Shown here in pieces: positions 11,440 through 24,450 of a DNA stretch of 64,000 bases. The notes under the pieces were generated by a model that was not told where the DNA came from, ran no database searches, and worked only from the letters and a program-made list of their open reading frames with translations. The DNA lies in the NCBI GenBank assembly GCA_029224185.1, contig CM055188.1:3225001-3289000 (forward strand), given 5' to 3'. The position numbers were made by a program, and so were the translations under genes. The DNA is from Karalla daura. Its lineage: Eukaryota > Chordata > Actinopteri > Chaetodontiformes > Leiognathidae. Each line of letters starts with the position of its first letter. Position 1 is the stretch's first letter.

Positions 11440-13205
11440 AACAACAAGCCCTGGATTACCAGTGGCCAGTAGGTACTTCTGAACAAGAAGAAACAGGCTT
11501 TCAGGTCAGGAGACACAGAGGAGCAGAGGAGAGCGCAGCATGAACTGCATGCGGACATGCAAGGACAACTACAGGAGGAAGCTGGAGGCCAAACCCCAGA
11601 AAAACAGCAGCAGGGTGCCTGGATAGAGCAGACCAGTTAAACCATTTTTTAACAGTTTTAAAACACCTCCTGCCACACCTCCAGGCCCCCGAGCCAACCA
11701 CATTTTCACACTGTACGAATTGGCTAAACCCACCCACCAGCCTTCTCCTGTACAGCACATCTCCATCTGCCCCTCCTCCTCCTCTCCCACTTTCTCCTTC
11801 TCCTCTACTACCTTCTCATCTTCTCCTCCATTGAGGATATAGGCAACAACCCCCCGCACAATGGTGACTACTGGCCAGGTAAAGAGGCAGCTGGAAAGAC
11901 TACACCAGCGAAAGGCAGCAGGCCCTGATGGCATATCACCCAGGAATCTGAAGTCCTGTACCAGCCAGTGTCTCCTGTACCAGGATATCTGTACAACCTG
12001 AGTCTCAGTCAGGAGAAAGTCCCAACGCTGTGGAAGACAGTACCCAAGAAGTTAAGACCATCCGATCCAGCATATTTCAGACCAGTCGCCCTCACATCCA
12101 GTGTGGTGAAGGTCCTGGAGAGATTGGTCTTAGCCCAGCTGAGGGTGAGGATGTTTCTGGACCCCCTGCAATTTGCCTACCCGCCAAATTTACGTGTTGA
12201 TGATGCTGTCATCCACTTGCTGCATTGAGCTCATATGCATCTGGATGGTGAAAGGGACACTATGAGGATCACATCGTTTGATTTCTCCAGTGCCTTCAAC
12301 ACCATTCAGCCTTTGCTATTGGGTGAGAAGCTGCGGGGGATGGGTGTTGTTGACACAATGATCTCCTGGATTACTGACTACCTGACAGGCAGGCCAGTTG
12401 GGCAGTGTCCTGTCTGATGTGCTAGTCAGTGATACAGGAGCTCCTCAGGGAACTGTGCTTTCTCTTTTCCTCTTCACATTTTACACCACATACAAGTACA
12501 ACTATGAGTCATGTCACCTGCAGAAGTCCTCTGATGACTCAGCCATTATCGGGTGTATGAGAGAGGGAGGAAGAGGAGGATGAATATAGGACACTGGTGG
12601 ACAACTTCGTAGGGTGGTCCAAACAGAACCACCTGAGGCTAAATGTGGGCAAGAACAGAGAGATGGTGATCGATTTCAGGAAAAAGAAGATATCTTCACA
12701 GCCTATGTGGATCAGGGGGGATGTGGCAGAGGAGGGGAGAGGACTACAAATATCTGGGGGTAGTGACCGGAAACAGACTGGACGGGAAATCCAACAGAGG
12801 CTGTAAGAAGAAGGGGATGAGCGGACTCTATTTCTTGAGAAACCTAAGATCCTTTAATGTGTGCAGCAAGATGATGGAGATCTTTTACCAGTCTGTTGTT
12901 GCCAGTGCCATCTTCTGTGCTTTGAGCCAGTGACACTAGAAAACTGGGCAAGATCATCAGAAAGACTGGCTCTGTACTTGGTTTCAGGCTAGAGTCTTTT
13001 AATACCATGGTGGAGAGAAGAATGCTGAATAAACTGCTGTCTATTATGGACAATGATCAGCACCCTCTCCATCTCACAATAGACAGACAGCAGAGTACCT
13101 TATCGCACAGGCTGACCCAACTGTCGAAGGGAAGGGACAGGAAGTCTTTCCTGCCAAATGCCATAACATTGCACTACAACAGCTGAGTCATAACAGTACA
13201 GTTAC
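11440..13205 (+). mobile_element. Jockey-superfamily LINE fragment of a different family, reverse transcriptase, decayed
   Basis: The + strand encodes in order, over changing frames: a linker DNYRRKLEAKPQ (about 11560), QRKAAGPDGISPRNLKS (11910), FRPVALTSSVVKVLERLVLA (12080), ITSFDFSSAFNTIQPLLL (12270), GAPQGTVLSLFLFTFYT (12440), SSDDSAIIGC (12530), DNFVGWSKQNHLRLN (12600), and an end segment close to FLPNAITLHYNS (13150). SDD stands where reverse transcriptases carry the catalytic DD. In 12410 an internal join shortens the region before GAPQG. The order and motifs are clear; the clade (L2, CR1 or Rex1) is not. It has too many stops to be active. Confidence 0.8.
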
Positions 13206-13236
13206 TGCTCTCATATGTTTGCACACTATGTATGCT

Positions 13237-13262
13237 AGCTAGCTATCTAGCTAGCTAGCTGT
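13237..13262. repeat. Short GCTA tandem repeat
   Basis: A run of GCTA units with one interruption (CTAGCTAGCTATCTAGCTAG). It lies right after the LINE fragment, which may mark that element's 3' tail. Confidence 0.7.
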
Positions 13263-13269
13263 GGGGCGA

Positions 13270-14330
13270 GCCAGGGTTGTCATGCTGACAGTGTGTGTCT
13301 GCAGACAGGCCTTCCTGTCAGCAGATGTCTGTTTGACCACAGGCTCTTTGAGAAGGCACTGCTGAAAAACAATGCAACTTACCATAATGTTGGAATGAAG
13401 TTTCTATGTAAAAGTATGGCGATTAAGTCGATGCTTGTTTGAGGGTTTGGTTTCATTCTTTTGTTTAAAATTGCATATAGTAAGTGCTTAACACTTGGTT
13501 CTAGGGGAAACACTTGCTCCTATCTAATATAGGCGCACCTCCACGCAGGAGAGAGTCTCAGGAATGCCCTGGTGCGATTTGGTATCTGTCCTATGAAAAT
13601 TGAGGCCACAGTGTGTGTTTGGCTGACTCTGAGCTCACCATTTAAATATTATAAGGTGTATAGGTTTATGGCATGCATCATATGAAAGAGCAGAAATTTT
13701 CCCTCAAAACTCGGGAAAATAATTTGCCTGTACGGTTGGCTGGGAGCAGCGTGAAAAGAGAAAACTGAGAGCTGATTTTTCAGCGATCCCACATTGATAG
13801 ATAGGTCTCTCCCCCGTCAAGCAGAATTGAAAATGCCAAAACTACATGTTTTTGAGAGGGCCTGGATGAAAAACAATACAAGGTATCAACATGGTGTCTG
13901 CGACAGCTAGAGAGGACAAGTTTTCCTGCGTTTTAAAGTTTAAATGAAGTTTCTGCATGACCATATGCCTTCTGCTAATGTTTGTTTCAGGGCAAGTTTT
14001 TGAATCTGTTCATTTTTCCCATTCATTTCTTATGGAGATTTTTGAAGCAGAAATGAAAATGTGAAACCCATGTTGGATGGAAAAACTATACAATGTATGA
14101 AGATGCTGAGTGGGACTGGTAGGAACAACAAGTTTTGCTGCGTTTGAAGTTAAAATGAAGTTTCTACGTAAATGTATGGCTTTACAGCAAATGTTTGTGT
14201 GAGGGTGATATTTTGAATATGCTTGTTTTTCCCAGTCATTTCTTATGGGATTTTTTATACTTTTATGCCATTGGCCCCTGACTGGGAATTTTGTTGAGAA
14301 AAATAATAGCACCCATGCCAGGGCCGAGCT
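13270..14330. repeat. Dispersed repeat, partial copies in tandem
   Basis: 13270-13800 aligns with 1880-2650: both carry ATGAAGTTTCTA-type blocks, a CGCAGG-GAGAGTCTC segment and GGCTGGGAGC-GCGTGAAAAG. The segments at 13850-14040 and 14090-14260 repeat one sub-block, each with ATGAAGTTTCT followed about 90 bp later by TTTTTCCCA(T/G)TCATTTCTTATGG. So the region holds at least three partial copies of one family. The opposite orientation is seen at 50880-51100 and 59230-59470. No coding frame. Confidence 0.65.
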
Positions 14331-14706
14331 GCACGTTTTGATTAATCATCTGGGTGTGTGATCAAGCATTTTCGAGCTTTTAAGTGTAAAAATTTTGCTC
14401 TATAATAAGAAGATTAAACACACACATTAAACACGCTCCAATCCACGCACTAATTAATGTGCAGGAGAACGCTAGTGGCTCGCCTCTTTTTTATTTTGCT
14501 TTACATTTATTGATGTATTGGGAGAGTGCCAATCCATACACGCACCAGTGACCAATGAAATTCTCTCTCCTATATTTTGTTTTTCTTTCAAATGAAAATT
14601 CATGATAAACAATTGGCCCCTGTGAACAGAATCTTTTTCCATTCCATTCATTTTAAAGCTGATCATATATAATTATCCTTTACCACGTCTCTCTGACCTC
14701 TCCCAG

Positions 14707-14856
14707 ACAACACAGCTGGAATCCGAACCCAGCGGACTGGCTTTAACCGCTATGAGCAGAATGTGTTCTTCCTGCCTATCCTGGTGGTTGACAGCGGGCC
14801 TCCATCCCTTAGCTCCACAGGGACCCTCACCATTCATGTCTGTGGTTGTGACACAG
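14707..14856 (+). CDS. cdh22: Cadherin-22 exon: second part of extracellular cadherin repeat 5
   Basis: A 150-nt exon after CCTCTCCCAG and before GTGAGA. Joined in phase with the previous exon it reads DNTAGIRTQRTGFNRYEQNV then FFLPILVVDSGPPSLSSTGT and TLTIHVCGCD. This is the distal half of EC5. LPI-x-x-x-DSG-P-x-LSSTGTLTI and the cysteines of the VCGCD motif are hallmarks of type II cadherins just outside the membrane; these cysteines normally pair with later ones. The intron before it is 13.75 kb and full of mobile elements. No frame damage was seen, so it is expected to be functional. Confidence 0.93.
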
Positions 14857-15183
14857 GTGAGAGCACATGTCTGACCCAAATCAATACCAGCATTATCATT
14901 AATGTCAATTCACACCTTGGTAGCTAGTACTGCCTAAAAAAGGTCATCTGCATGTATTGGTTTGGTCAGCACTTATTCAGCAATTATCTGTGTTGATGAT
15001 GCTGGCATGCTAAGCATTATTTTGTTGTCAAAATAATGCCTAGCTGTACTTTCACATGAACTGTAATTTCAGATTGGTGGAAGATTTTAATTATGATTAA
15101 CATGATTTATATGGTTCTACTGCATGGACTCTTAACTAGTGCTTGAATCTGTACAGCTAATGTTAATCTTTTTTGTAACACAG

Positions 15184-15285
15184 AGGGAGCCATCCTGTCC
15201 TGCAACTCCACAGCCTATGTAATGAGTGCTGCTCTCAGCCCTGGGGCACTCATAGCAATGCTGGTGTGCATGCTTATCCTCATTG
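15184..15285 (+). CDS. cdh22: Cadherin-22 exon: membrane-proximal segment and start of the transmembrane helix
   Basis: A 102-nt exon after TTTGTAACACAG and before GTAAGC. It encodes EGAILSCNSTAYVMSAALSP and then GALIAMLVCMLILI. The first part closes the extracellular region, with its cysteine pairing upstream and an N-x-T sequon at NST. The hydrophobic run is the first half of the single transmembrane helix, completed by VLILLILTL in the next exon. The intron before it is only about 330 bp; the one after is 20.9 kb. The exon ends in phase 1, which matters because the acceptor at 31930 is also compatible with phase 1. Confidence 0.93.
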
Positions 15286-15309
15286 GTAAGCAGATGGATG
15301 TACTAAGTG

Positions 15310-15383
15310 TGTATGTGTGTGTGTGTGTGTGTGTGTGTCTGTGTCTGTGTCTGTGTCTGTGTCTGTGTCTGTGTGTGTTTGTA
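15310..15383. repeat. Compound microsatellite (GT)n and (GTGTCT)n
   Basis: About eleven GT units followed by several GTGTCT units, starting 25 bp after the donor site of the transmembrane exon. It is likely length-polymorphic and close enough to the splice donor to be worth noting. Confidence 0.95.
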
Positions 15384-17479
15384 AGGAGTTAAATCGATGG
15401 ATGTATGATGGACTGCTTAATGGTTGAAGGTGCACAATTCATTAGTATTGCTTTTCTGCGGTCATTAGTTCAACAACTCCAGTTGGACCAATGAAACGAC
15501 AAGGTTGAAGATTGTACATCAGCACTCAATTCCATATCCTTGGGCCATGAAATCATCCAACCAAGCATATGTCTTTTAATGGACTGAACACTTTTAGATG
15601 TTATCAATTTTTTACAAATAGAAATGTGGAGGTGACATGACATGAAAAAAAATTGTTGCTGTTTTCATGGTGGCTGAGAAAAAGATTTTGTTTTAGCAGG
15701 AAAACAGATGTTGCTCAGGTCAATGAATGATATCAAGCCAGTCTGGTCCTTAGAGCACAGATGGAGATCAAATGAATGAGAGTGAAGTAAAGGGGGCAAG
15801 AAGGGGGTAAAGAAAGAGGGCAAACAGGGAGAAGAGTTGTTTCAGCACCTGTATATGGATAGAACTGCAGGCTTTAAATAGTCAGGGCTTTGCAGACATT
15901 GTGTGATTTTTATTAATTTGCACACAGCTGCACTCATGCATGTAACCACACTCTCTGTCTCAAAGACAAAAAAAGGGTTCATACTGTCATCTCTAAAATT
16001 TTTATGAGGTAGAATCTACCCTCCCTCCTCTTCTCGGTACATCTTAGCATCCAACTCCTTAGTGTAAAAATGACAGTGCTGTGACAGCATTTTGTCTCGA
16101 CTCGATGCACCAGTGACACATTGTGTGTCATGCAGAAGTATATGATGGATGATGATCACACCAAGAAGCTTGAGCTTCAACTTGCTATGTACTTCTTGTA
16201 ATTTTTTCTAATGAAAGTTGTCAAGACCTATACTTACCAAACCATCTAGTGCAGTGAACTTCAAAAGCAAGGAATAATTTATTTATCATGGTTTTAGAAG
16301 CCTCACCAAAAATGTTATATACAAAATTTAGTCAGCCTCATAAGCTATATAACAAAAAGAAAAAAAGACAATTCTTTGCCTGTGTATCTTGATTTTGGTG
16401 TTGTGGGTTAGAAATATTCAAATGCCTGACTTGCAAATGATTCTCTTGTTTTTTAATGCATACATTATGCAACAAAAAATTTCACCGTCATAATGACAGG
16501 TTAATACCAACAGCGTGAGTGACTCTAATTGGGATCCATGCCAGCTGAAGTGGAGTGATTGTCACTAAAGTGACTACATGCATAATCGAAGAACTAAGAC
16601 CAGTTAAGTCAGAGAGGCTGGCTGCTATCACTTTTCCTGTGGACAGTATAACCTCAGGGTTCCAGGAATCTGTTTTATCAGCTGTACTCAGTCTGCCACC
16701 AACACTTTGTCAACCTACACAGTATTTGCCTAAACTGAACAGCAGCTCTGTGGCCATTCCAATGCTAGGATATCACATTTTTCCCTCACCAGTTCATCCA
16801 CCATAGCAGTAAATTCCAGTATCTTAAGCATAAGCAAAACAAAAATAAATAATATAGTCTCTTGGTAGTAAAATAGGTAGCATAATGGGTAGCATAACTT
16901 ATTTAGTTATCATTTTCACAACACAAAATAAACAATAATATACAAAATCAGACAATATTTACAAATACTCACAGGTCAGCAGTAATATTGTAGCAGCAGT
17001 CATGGATGGGTTTCAGCATGCAGATAACAATACTATCCTGCTTCTGGTCTACTAGAAAAATGAGCACTGATGTCAAACTGAACCCTAGAGGAAACATTCA
17101 GGAAGAGAAGGAGCAAGACCAACCAGTATTGTAAGAAATAGTCCTCAGCTGCTGTTAAGCTGCAATAGCTTCCTCTCCTAGAATTACATTTACTCCAGTG
17201 TTACTGTTAATTTCAGTGTCATTCCCAGTGGTACGGATTTTGTATTGTGGTGCTTCCTGCTTGCAATGCTTGTGAGCCCTCTTGACATGAATCCACTCTG
17301 TCATATCAATCTTTAAAAAACTTTTGTCTTGACAGGACAGACTGCTGCAATACTCATAAAGGTATGATTCAGTGATCCTGTCATCTCTACCTATTATTGG
17401 CTGGGACTGATGCTGAGTCTTAAACCAACAAGTTGACACTTTTGAAGACTGTATTAGTCACTATAAATCAAACCATATG

Positions 17480-17504
17480 CTAACCCTAACCCTAACCCTA
17501 ACTA
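17480..17504. repeat. Short interstitial telomeric repeat
   Basis: Nearly four copies of CTAACC, the vertebrate telomeric hexamer read from the C-rich strand. It lies in intron, so it is not a chromosome end. Such short runs arise during break repair or by chance. Confidence 0.85.
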
Positions 17505-19338
17505 CATATAACACAATAACAGCTTCTTCCTCATCCGGGGTTTGTGCCACTTCCTGTCACAGTCTTGTTCACTGTTTAAGCAAAAGTCTCTGAAAACATG
17601 CTCACAGGCATACATGCTGCCTCTCTGTCCAACTGCAGATGCAGTATCAAGCTGAACACCCAGCACTTTGTTAGAGTTGTGACGATCACGAACAAACCAA
17701 ATCTTTTAAACGGCTCGTTAACATGAACGATAGTCATGTTTCGTTGGAAGCCATTGGTTGGTAGCATACCCCCCTCCCACCCCCCTCTTCTCCATGGAGA
17801 TGGGGGAGAAGGGGGGCCCCAAAGACCCAGCACCCTCCAAAGAGCCATAAATCCCATCTCTAAACGGTGTTTCCTAAATACTGAACCACCTCTATCATGC
17901 TCATTTTGGATGATGAGGAAAATGAAAACAAATTCATGTCTAATTAACTTGCACATAAACAGTTTCACCATCAGTTCATTTATAGGCTTGTTGTGGTGAA
18001 TCTATTCCACGACACTGCAGCATCTGCATGCATCCATTCCAAATACCTTCCATCTGTTTGTAATGAAATCTTTGGTGGAAGCAACCAGTGATGCCGAATG
18101 GTAAATTAACTGTCTTGTCAGGGAGGCTTATTGCATGCAGAAGCTGGCTTTGTATGTATATGAGGCAGCAGAACACAGCAACACAAACTTTATACAAAGG
18201 ATCTACATAATTAAGGAGCACTAATCTACAAGTTAAGTAGCATTCAGTGGGTTACAGTTCAAGCAACTGCATAGCTAATGAGCAGTGATCCCTAACACAG
18301 AGTCAGTGCTTGTTTAAGAGGCTATCTCACCACATTTGATTTGCATTGAATTCCCGTCTTCCATTACTATTTATTGCAAAAGTATCTGATCTGTATGTAG
18401 GATGGAGCTCACAGCAACAAGTTATTACTCTTTTACTCTCCTCTCCTCATACACTATTACTGTCCTCATTAGTGTGAATTCAAAGTAATTGTCTCAGCTC
18501 TTGTTTACTATACATGGCATTGGGAGCCAAAATGTACCACAAAGCATGACTCTATTCTCAACCTTGTGGCAATTAATTCAGCCCATTCATGAAGGAGAAG
18601 AATAAACACAACGGTTACAGACACTGATTCCCCGTGGAGCCAAGCAAACAATGTAAGAGAAGAACTAATGTACATTAGTGTCAGAGATGCTGCATAATAT
18701 CCCGAAACAATATGGGAAGGTTCTTTAGGTTTGCACAGCTCTTTAGGCAGAAAACACATGGGGGTTCTTCAGTTTTTTAGGCCATTTATGTCAAATTAAG
18801 ACTATCACCAGGGGCAGCAAAAGGTAATTGGTATAATTGATGGACCTGAAACTGATGCCTTTCTGTTGTTTTTGTATTTAGTTTTTTTCCACATGAAAAA
18901 GAAAAATGCAAAACTGAAACAGTCCCATTATTTTTAAGTATCATTGTTTTAGGCAGACTAAACAAATGTTTTTTCGGTGTATGTACACAGCACATAATGT
19001 TTCAGTGTTAAATGACGTGGTACTATCTAATTTTCTGTACTTTATGGATGGGTGTGCTGATGTATCATTTGATGGTGTCTCCGACAGACAATTCCCACCA
19101 CCACCGCCACCACTATCGATAGTAATTTATAGTTTTGTTGTATGCATTGGCTGATAGGCATATGTTTTTGGCAACAGACTATCTGTCCCAGAAGATGCAT
19201 CATGCATGATGTCTGTTAATGATCTATCTCACTGTTCCTTCACCAGTACCCATTTTAGATCAGTTGCAAACAAATAACACAAGATTTCTACTCAAAACCG
19301 AGGGCCAACCCTTTGAGAGCACAATCCACTTACATCAC

Positions 19339-19340
<2 letters not shown>

Positions 19341-19391
<51 letters not shown>
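19341..19391. repeat. (AT)n microsatellite
   Basis: About 25 uninterrupted AT units. The peptide frame full of I/Y residues across it is an artefact of the repeat. Confidence 0.95.
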
Positions 19392-19394
<3 letters not shown>

Positions 19395-20504
19395 TTATTT
19401 ATTTGTGACCATTACTAAAAGCCCATTACTCATCCATGCCAATCAATAATCACATCTGCATTGATCATTCATATTTTTCAGGTTCTCTGGTTTCCCGCGA
19501 CTAACAAAATTTATGCATTAAGGTCAAATACAGACAAAAAAATTCAGAGTATAAATTGTATTTGTGCCTGTGATGGACTTGTCAAATGTGTGTTACCTGT
19601 GTTCACCCTGCACTGGTTTGATAAGCACCACTAGACTCCTTCAAAACAGTTAAGGTACAGTGTGAATAAGGTGATAGATGGATGGAGTCATTCATTATCC
19701 TTTTTTTCCCTCCCTTTTTTCATGATTACAATGTGTGAAAAGCCACTGAATGTAAAAAATCTGTTGCTGATTTTAGAAAAATATGTGCAGCTCCAAGAAA
19801 AAAATCATGCAGTTTGAGGGTAAGTGCGTGTGGTCATTTGACCTAAAAGGAATCACATCTACACCAATCACCAATGCAGTCACTAATTTGAAGAATATTA
19901 TGGAAAACAAAGTTCCTGTGTCATCTGAGGACATGGGCAACATGTTTTGCTGGTTTCATTAGTCCATGATGTGATCCATCTCAATAGCATTCCTGTTTTC
20001 AGTTCAGGCATGATTCTCCAAAACAAGTTTTGAGCCCTGATGGAATCACAAAGTCCTAGTTTTATTCAACTTGATTGAGTATTGACATACATAGGGTTCT
20101 CTATTTGGCATTTTGAGTCATATTTCTTTGTAAGGCAATCAGGATTATGAAAAAAATAAATGCATTTGAAATGTAAGTCTTGAAAATATACTATCCTCCC
20201 CATTGCACCCTTGTCCTGACCAATGGAATCAAAGTTAGAATGGATACAGCTACAACCAAACTAAGCAAAAGTTGTATGTAAAGATGCCACATGATGTAAA
20301 GATGTAATACATTTTCACCTCATTATGTGATAACACATTTTGTAAAAATCTGCCAATTAGTAATTGTAAATGTAATTGCAATTAGTTATTGCATCGGTTA
20401 GTTTGTTTCATTATGTAACAAACCACCTAAATGTATATCTTAATTAGAAAAAAAAAACATTATTCCATCAGAAAATGAATTTACGTATGTTTGCTGAACT
20501 GGCC

Positions 20505-22166
20505 TCTCTGGGAACCATCACCTTATCGTGGTGGAGAGGTTTGCATGCCCTGAAGATCCCTGAGAGCTATGTTGTCAAGAGCCATGAACTCCTGGTAGGA
20601 TCACCCAAGGCAAATTGGTCTCAGGCGAGGGTCCAGACTAAGAATGGTTCAAAAGACCCCTATGGAAATCAGACAACAGAGGAATGAGACCCTGCCCGGA
20701 GGAAGCCCGGAGCCCACGTCTGCGGCCAGGCCCGGACGGAGGGCCCGTCAGCGAGCGCCTGGTGGCAGGGTTTAACACGGGGCCCGGCCGGGCACAGCCC
20801 GAAAGAGCTATGTGCTATTCCCATCCTCTCCGCCGTCCCGTGGACCCACCACCGGCAGTGCGAATGACTGGGGTCGGGTACAATGTGTACTGGGTGGCAG
20901 TCGTGGGCAGGGACCCCGACGGACCAATCCCAGGGCAACAAGTCTGGCTATGGGTACATGGAATGTCACCTCGCTGGGAGGGGAGCCTGAGCTTGTGTGG
21001 GAGGTGGAGCGGTACCGGCTAGAAATAATCGGGCTCACCTCCACACATAGTATGGGCTCTGGAACCCAACTCTTGAGAGAGGTTGGACTCTCAACTACTC
21101 TGGAGTTGCCTGTGGTGAAAGGCGGCTGGTGTGGGCTTGCTTATAGCCCCCCAGTTCAGCCACCACGTGTTGGAGTTCTCCCCGCAGAACGAAAGGGTCG
21201 CGTCCCTCCGCCTTCGGGTGGGGGGCAGATCCCTAACTGTCATTTCGGCTTACGGTCCAAACAGCAGCGCAGAATACCCAGACTTCTTGGAGTCCCTGGG
21301 AGGAGTACTGGAAAGTGCTCCAACTGGAGACTCCATTGTTCTGCGGGGAGACTTCAATGCTCATGTGGGCAATAATAGTATGACCTGGGGGATGTGATCG
21401 GGAGGAACTTTCCCCCTGATCTGAACCCGAGCAGCATTCTGTTACTGGACTTCTGTGCCAGTAACAGTTTGTCCATAATGAACACCATGTTCAAGCATAA
21501 GGGTGTCCATCAGTGCACATGGCACAAGGACACCCTAGGCCGGAGATCAATAATCGACTTTGTAGCCATATCATCTGACCTCTGTGCACATGTCTTGGAC
21601 ACCTGGGTAAAGAGAGGGGCTGAGCTGTCAACCGATCACCACCTGGTGGTGAGTTAGGTCTGCTGTCAGGGGAGGAAGCTGGACAGACTTGGCAGACCCA
21701 AGCGCATTGTGAGGGTCTACTGGGAGGAGTTTCTCCCATGAACTTTGGGTGATGACCGAAAGAATGAGATCCCGGATAGAAGCAGCCGAAATGGGTTTCC
21801 TCCGCAGGGTGGCGGGGTGCTCCCTTAAAGATAGGATGAGGAGCTCTGTCACCCGGGAGGAGTAGAGCCGCTGTTCCTCCACATCAAGAGGAGCCAGCTG
21901 AGCTGGCTCGGGCATCTGTATCGAATGCCTCCTGGACGCCTCCCCCGGGAGGTGTTCCGGGCATGTCCATTCGGAAGGAGACCCAGGGGAAGACCCAGGA
22001 CACGCTGGAGTGACTATGTCACCCGGCTGGCCTGGGAACACCTCAGGATCCTCCCGGAAGAGCTGGAGGTGTGTCCAGGGAGAGGGAGGTCTGGACGTCC
22101 CTGCTCAGACTGCTCCCCCTGCGACCCCGCCCTGGATAAGCGGAAGAAGATGGACGGATGGATAGC
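20505..22166 (+). mobile_element. RTE-clade (Rex3-like) LINE with endonuclease and C-terminal tail but no reverse transcriptase
   Basis: The 5' end shows the CACCTTATCGTGGTGGAGAGG block typical of this fish family. An APE-type endonuclease follows in broken frames: MGTWNVTSLGGEPELVWEVE (20950), LTVISAYGPNSSAEYP (21230), IVLRGDFNAHVGN (21340), LLDFCASNSLSIMNTMF (21440), CTWHKDTLGRRSIIDFV (21515) and STDHHLVVS (21630). GDFN, IDFV and DHHLV are catalytic blocks of such endonucleases. At about 21739 the sequence jumps to ELWVMTERMRSRI..., past the whole reverse transcriptase. It then continues through MPPGRLPREVFRACPFGRRP and ends at a GATGGACGGATGGATAG tail. The internal deletion makes it unable to copy itself. 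Confidence 0.88.
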
Positions 22167-22940
22167 TGAACTGAAAACTGAAATCAAATATAACTGTACT
22201 CATTATAAAGAAGAATAAATTTGAAAGCTCATATAAACAAAACCTGCACAGTACTGTTACTGGCACAAACATTACGAGGGAACTGAAATGTTTGAAGTCA
22301 TGCATATGCATTCTGAATAATGTTATGCAAATATTATAAATGACAGAAAGCAGACAAAGGCTAGAACAGATGTAGAACAGAAAATGTAACAAAGTTTTCC
22401 TTTCATTTGTTATTTATGTTATTTATAGAGCATGAAAAATAGTATGGACAGACAAGAGAACTTTTTGTTCTTCAAGCAATCAAAAACATCTGCTAAACAC
22501 CCAGAAGATTTGCAATAAAATAACACACTGTGAAACTCCAACTTAACAATAATAGTACTCAACTTGTTAGAATTTACAGTGTATTCACAGTGTGCAGTCG
22601 TGTGAATTATGCATTTTTTAAGTTGTGAATACTTACAGTATCTCAGAATAATTAAATTCAAATCAAGTTGTTTCAACTCAAATACTAACATTAGCATGAG
22701 TAACTAACTTAATATACTCAGCCAAAACAAGGAAGCATTGCTTGAAATTAATGAAATGATAAACTTAATGAACTACATTTAAGGCACCAACTCTAATAAG
22801 GTTGACAGTAACTGAATAAAGATGAGTCACATAAACTTAATATCCTGTGTAAAATTAAGAGAGCACTTACAGAAAACCTATAAATAAGAACTCACAAAAT
22901 GACATGAAAACCACAATTTATTTTCTATTCCAGCATTTGT
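22167..22940. other. A/T-rich intron, nothing recognised
   Basis: Short frames only, rich in K, N, I and L as expected from base composition. No repeat family was recognised by eye. Confidence 0.5.
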
Positions 22941-22941
22941 A

Positions 22942-24450
22942 AATAATAATAATAATAATTAAAGCTGCAAGCAGCTGTGAATGGGTCCTCACATTTGCAA
23001 TCGTTGGGGTTCTGGCAACCGCAGGGTTAATGCAGGTCGCAAGCCATCCCAAGACTCTTTTCTTTTTTAGCATATATAGAAGAGGTATCTCCTCTGCTCT
23101 GAGCACCATCCCTGTTATTCTGTGATAATGAATCATCTCTCTATTCTGGCCGTCATACATCTACACCCCTTGACATAGAGAAAAGCTTTATGGAACTTTT
23201 TTTTTGCGATTTAGGTTATACATAGGGTTATACATAGGTTATAAATACATTTATGCTTACACAATAGGAAATTGATGGGATGAAATTACTAGGCAAACTT
23301 GGCTGATGAGTGATGTGGTGAAATAGCAACACTTCACCATTGAAACCCAAATAACCGACTTCCTGTCCAGTTCTGAACACCAGTGCAAGAGACTTATTTG
23401 TCTCAATAAACTGTACACGCCTACAAATTTTCATCTTTCTAGACAAAAACCTTAGTGGGAAGGGTTTTTTGAAAATTTCAAAGTGGCACTATAGAGACAT
23501 TAAGCTAGAGACTAGGCCATTACCTGGATGTTGAGGCGTACAATGCATTGTGTCGTGCAATTTTGAATCTTCTATGATGAAGTGCCTGCCCAGAAGAGTA
23601 TTTTGAAATTCTGATGACAAATACCATATGAATTTTGTCATGCACTATTAGCCAATTGACTTAAATTAACTCTGTAAATGAAACGTACTCAGCTTGGCCC
23701 ATAGATGATCTTTACCAAACTTGAAGCTAACCCTTACCCCATCAGAGATGTTTTCAAAATTCAAAAATTCAAATCAAAATGGCCGACTTCCTGTAGGGTT
23801 ATGGTCATTATGTCAAGAGACTTTTTTGTGTCATTTTTGTGTGTCATTATGATGCATTTGCATACTAATTTTGGTTTGACAACAACAAAGTTGAAAAAAA
23901 ATCCTCATAGACAAGTTTTCCAGGTGGCGCTGTTGTGCAATTCTGGACTGTGCATTTTCAGCGATATTTCATGGTGAGTTTTCAAGCATGTTCAGGCCTC
24001 CAAAACACAATCTACTTTTTGAAGGTATAATAACAATAATTAAAGCTGCAAGCAGCTGTGAGCGGGTCCTCGCATTTGCGCCTGTCTGTGTTCTAGCAAC
24101 AGCAGGGTTAATGCACGTCGTAGGCCATCCCAAGACTCCTCTCTTTTAAGCACATTTTGAAGAGAGATTTCTTCTGGGCTGAGCAGCATCACTATGATTA
24201 TGTGTAAAGGAACTGTCTCTCTAGTATGGCTGCCATACAGCTGCACTCCTTGACATAAAGAAAAGCTTTTCTGAACATTAGACCACAATGCCATTTAGGT
24301 AATGCTTACACAATATGAAGTTGATGGGATGAAATCTCTAGGCAGACTCGGGTGACAAGTGATGTATTGAAATATCACTTCCTTCCCAGTTTTGACCATC
24401 AGTGCAAGAGACTTTTTTGTGCATCTAGATGAACTCTATATGTGAGCTAT
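22942..24450. repeat. Two head-to-tail copies of a dispersed repeat
   Basis: The first copy starts with an (AAT)n run and ATTAAAGCTGCAAGCAGCTG at 22962; the second starts with the same words at 24041. Both go on through GGGTCCTC-CATTTGC, CAGGGTTAATGCA-GTCG, CATCCCAAGACTC, then an AAAAGCTTT block and an ATGGGATGAAAT block. The second copy is shorter. The ATTAAAGCTGCAAGCAGC start is a common fish intergenic repeat. No transposase frame is present, and its class is uncertain. Confidence 0.75.

Larger units (their letters stand above)
15286..20504. other. Intron, no recognised gene, with simple repeats
   Basis: After the transmembrane exon comes a TG/TCTG microsatellite, then about 3.9 kb of A/T-rich sequence with no recognisable coding frame, an interstitial telomere-like run at 17480, an AT dinucleotide tract at 19341, and more plain intron. 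A C-rich/G-rich pair of opposed runs at 17770-17815 could form an imperfect hairpin around TCCATGGA. Confidence 0.6.

Noticed and set aside
11569..11934. Minus-strand 121-codon frame
   Set aside because: Antisense of a LINE reverse-transcriptase linker with low-complexity CTCCTC repeats.
17480..17504. Telomere or chromosome end
   Set aside because: Fewer than four hexamers, flanked by ordinary intron on both sides.
22942..24450. CRISPR-like array
   Set aside because: Only two long copies of a dispersed eukaryotic repeat; no short regular repeats and spacers anywhere in the window.
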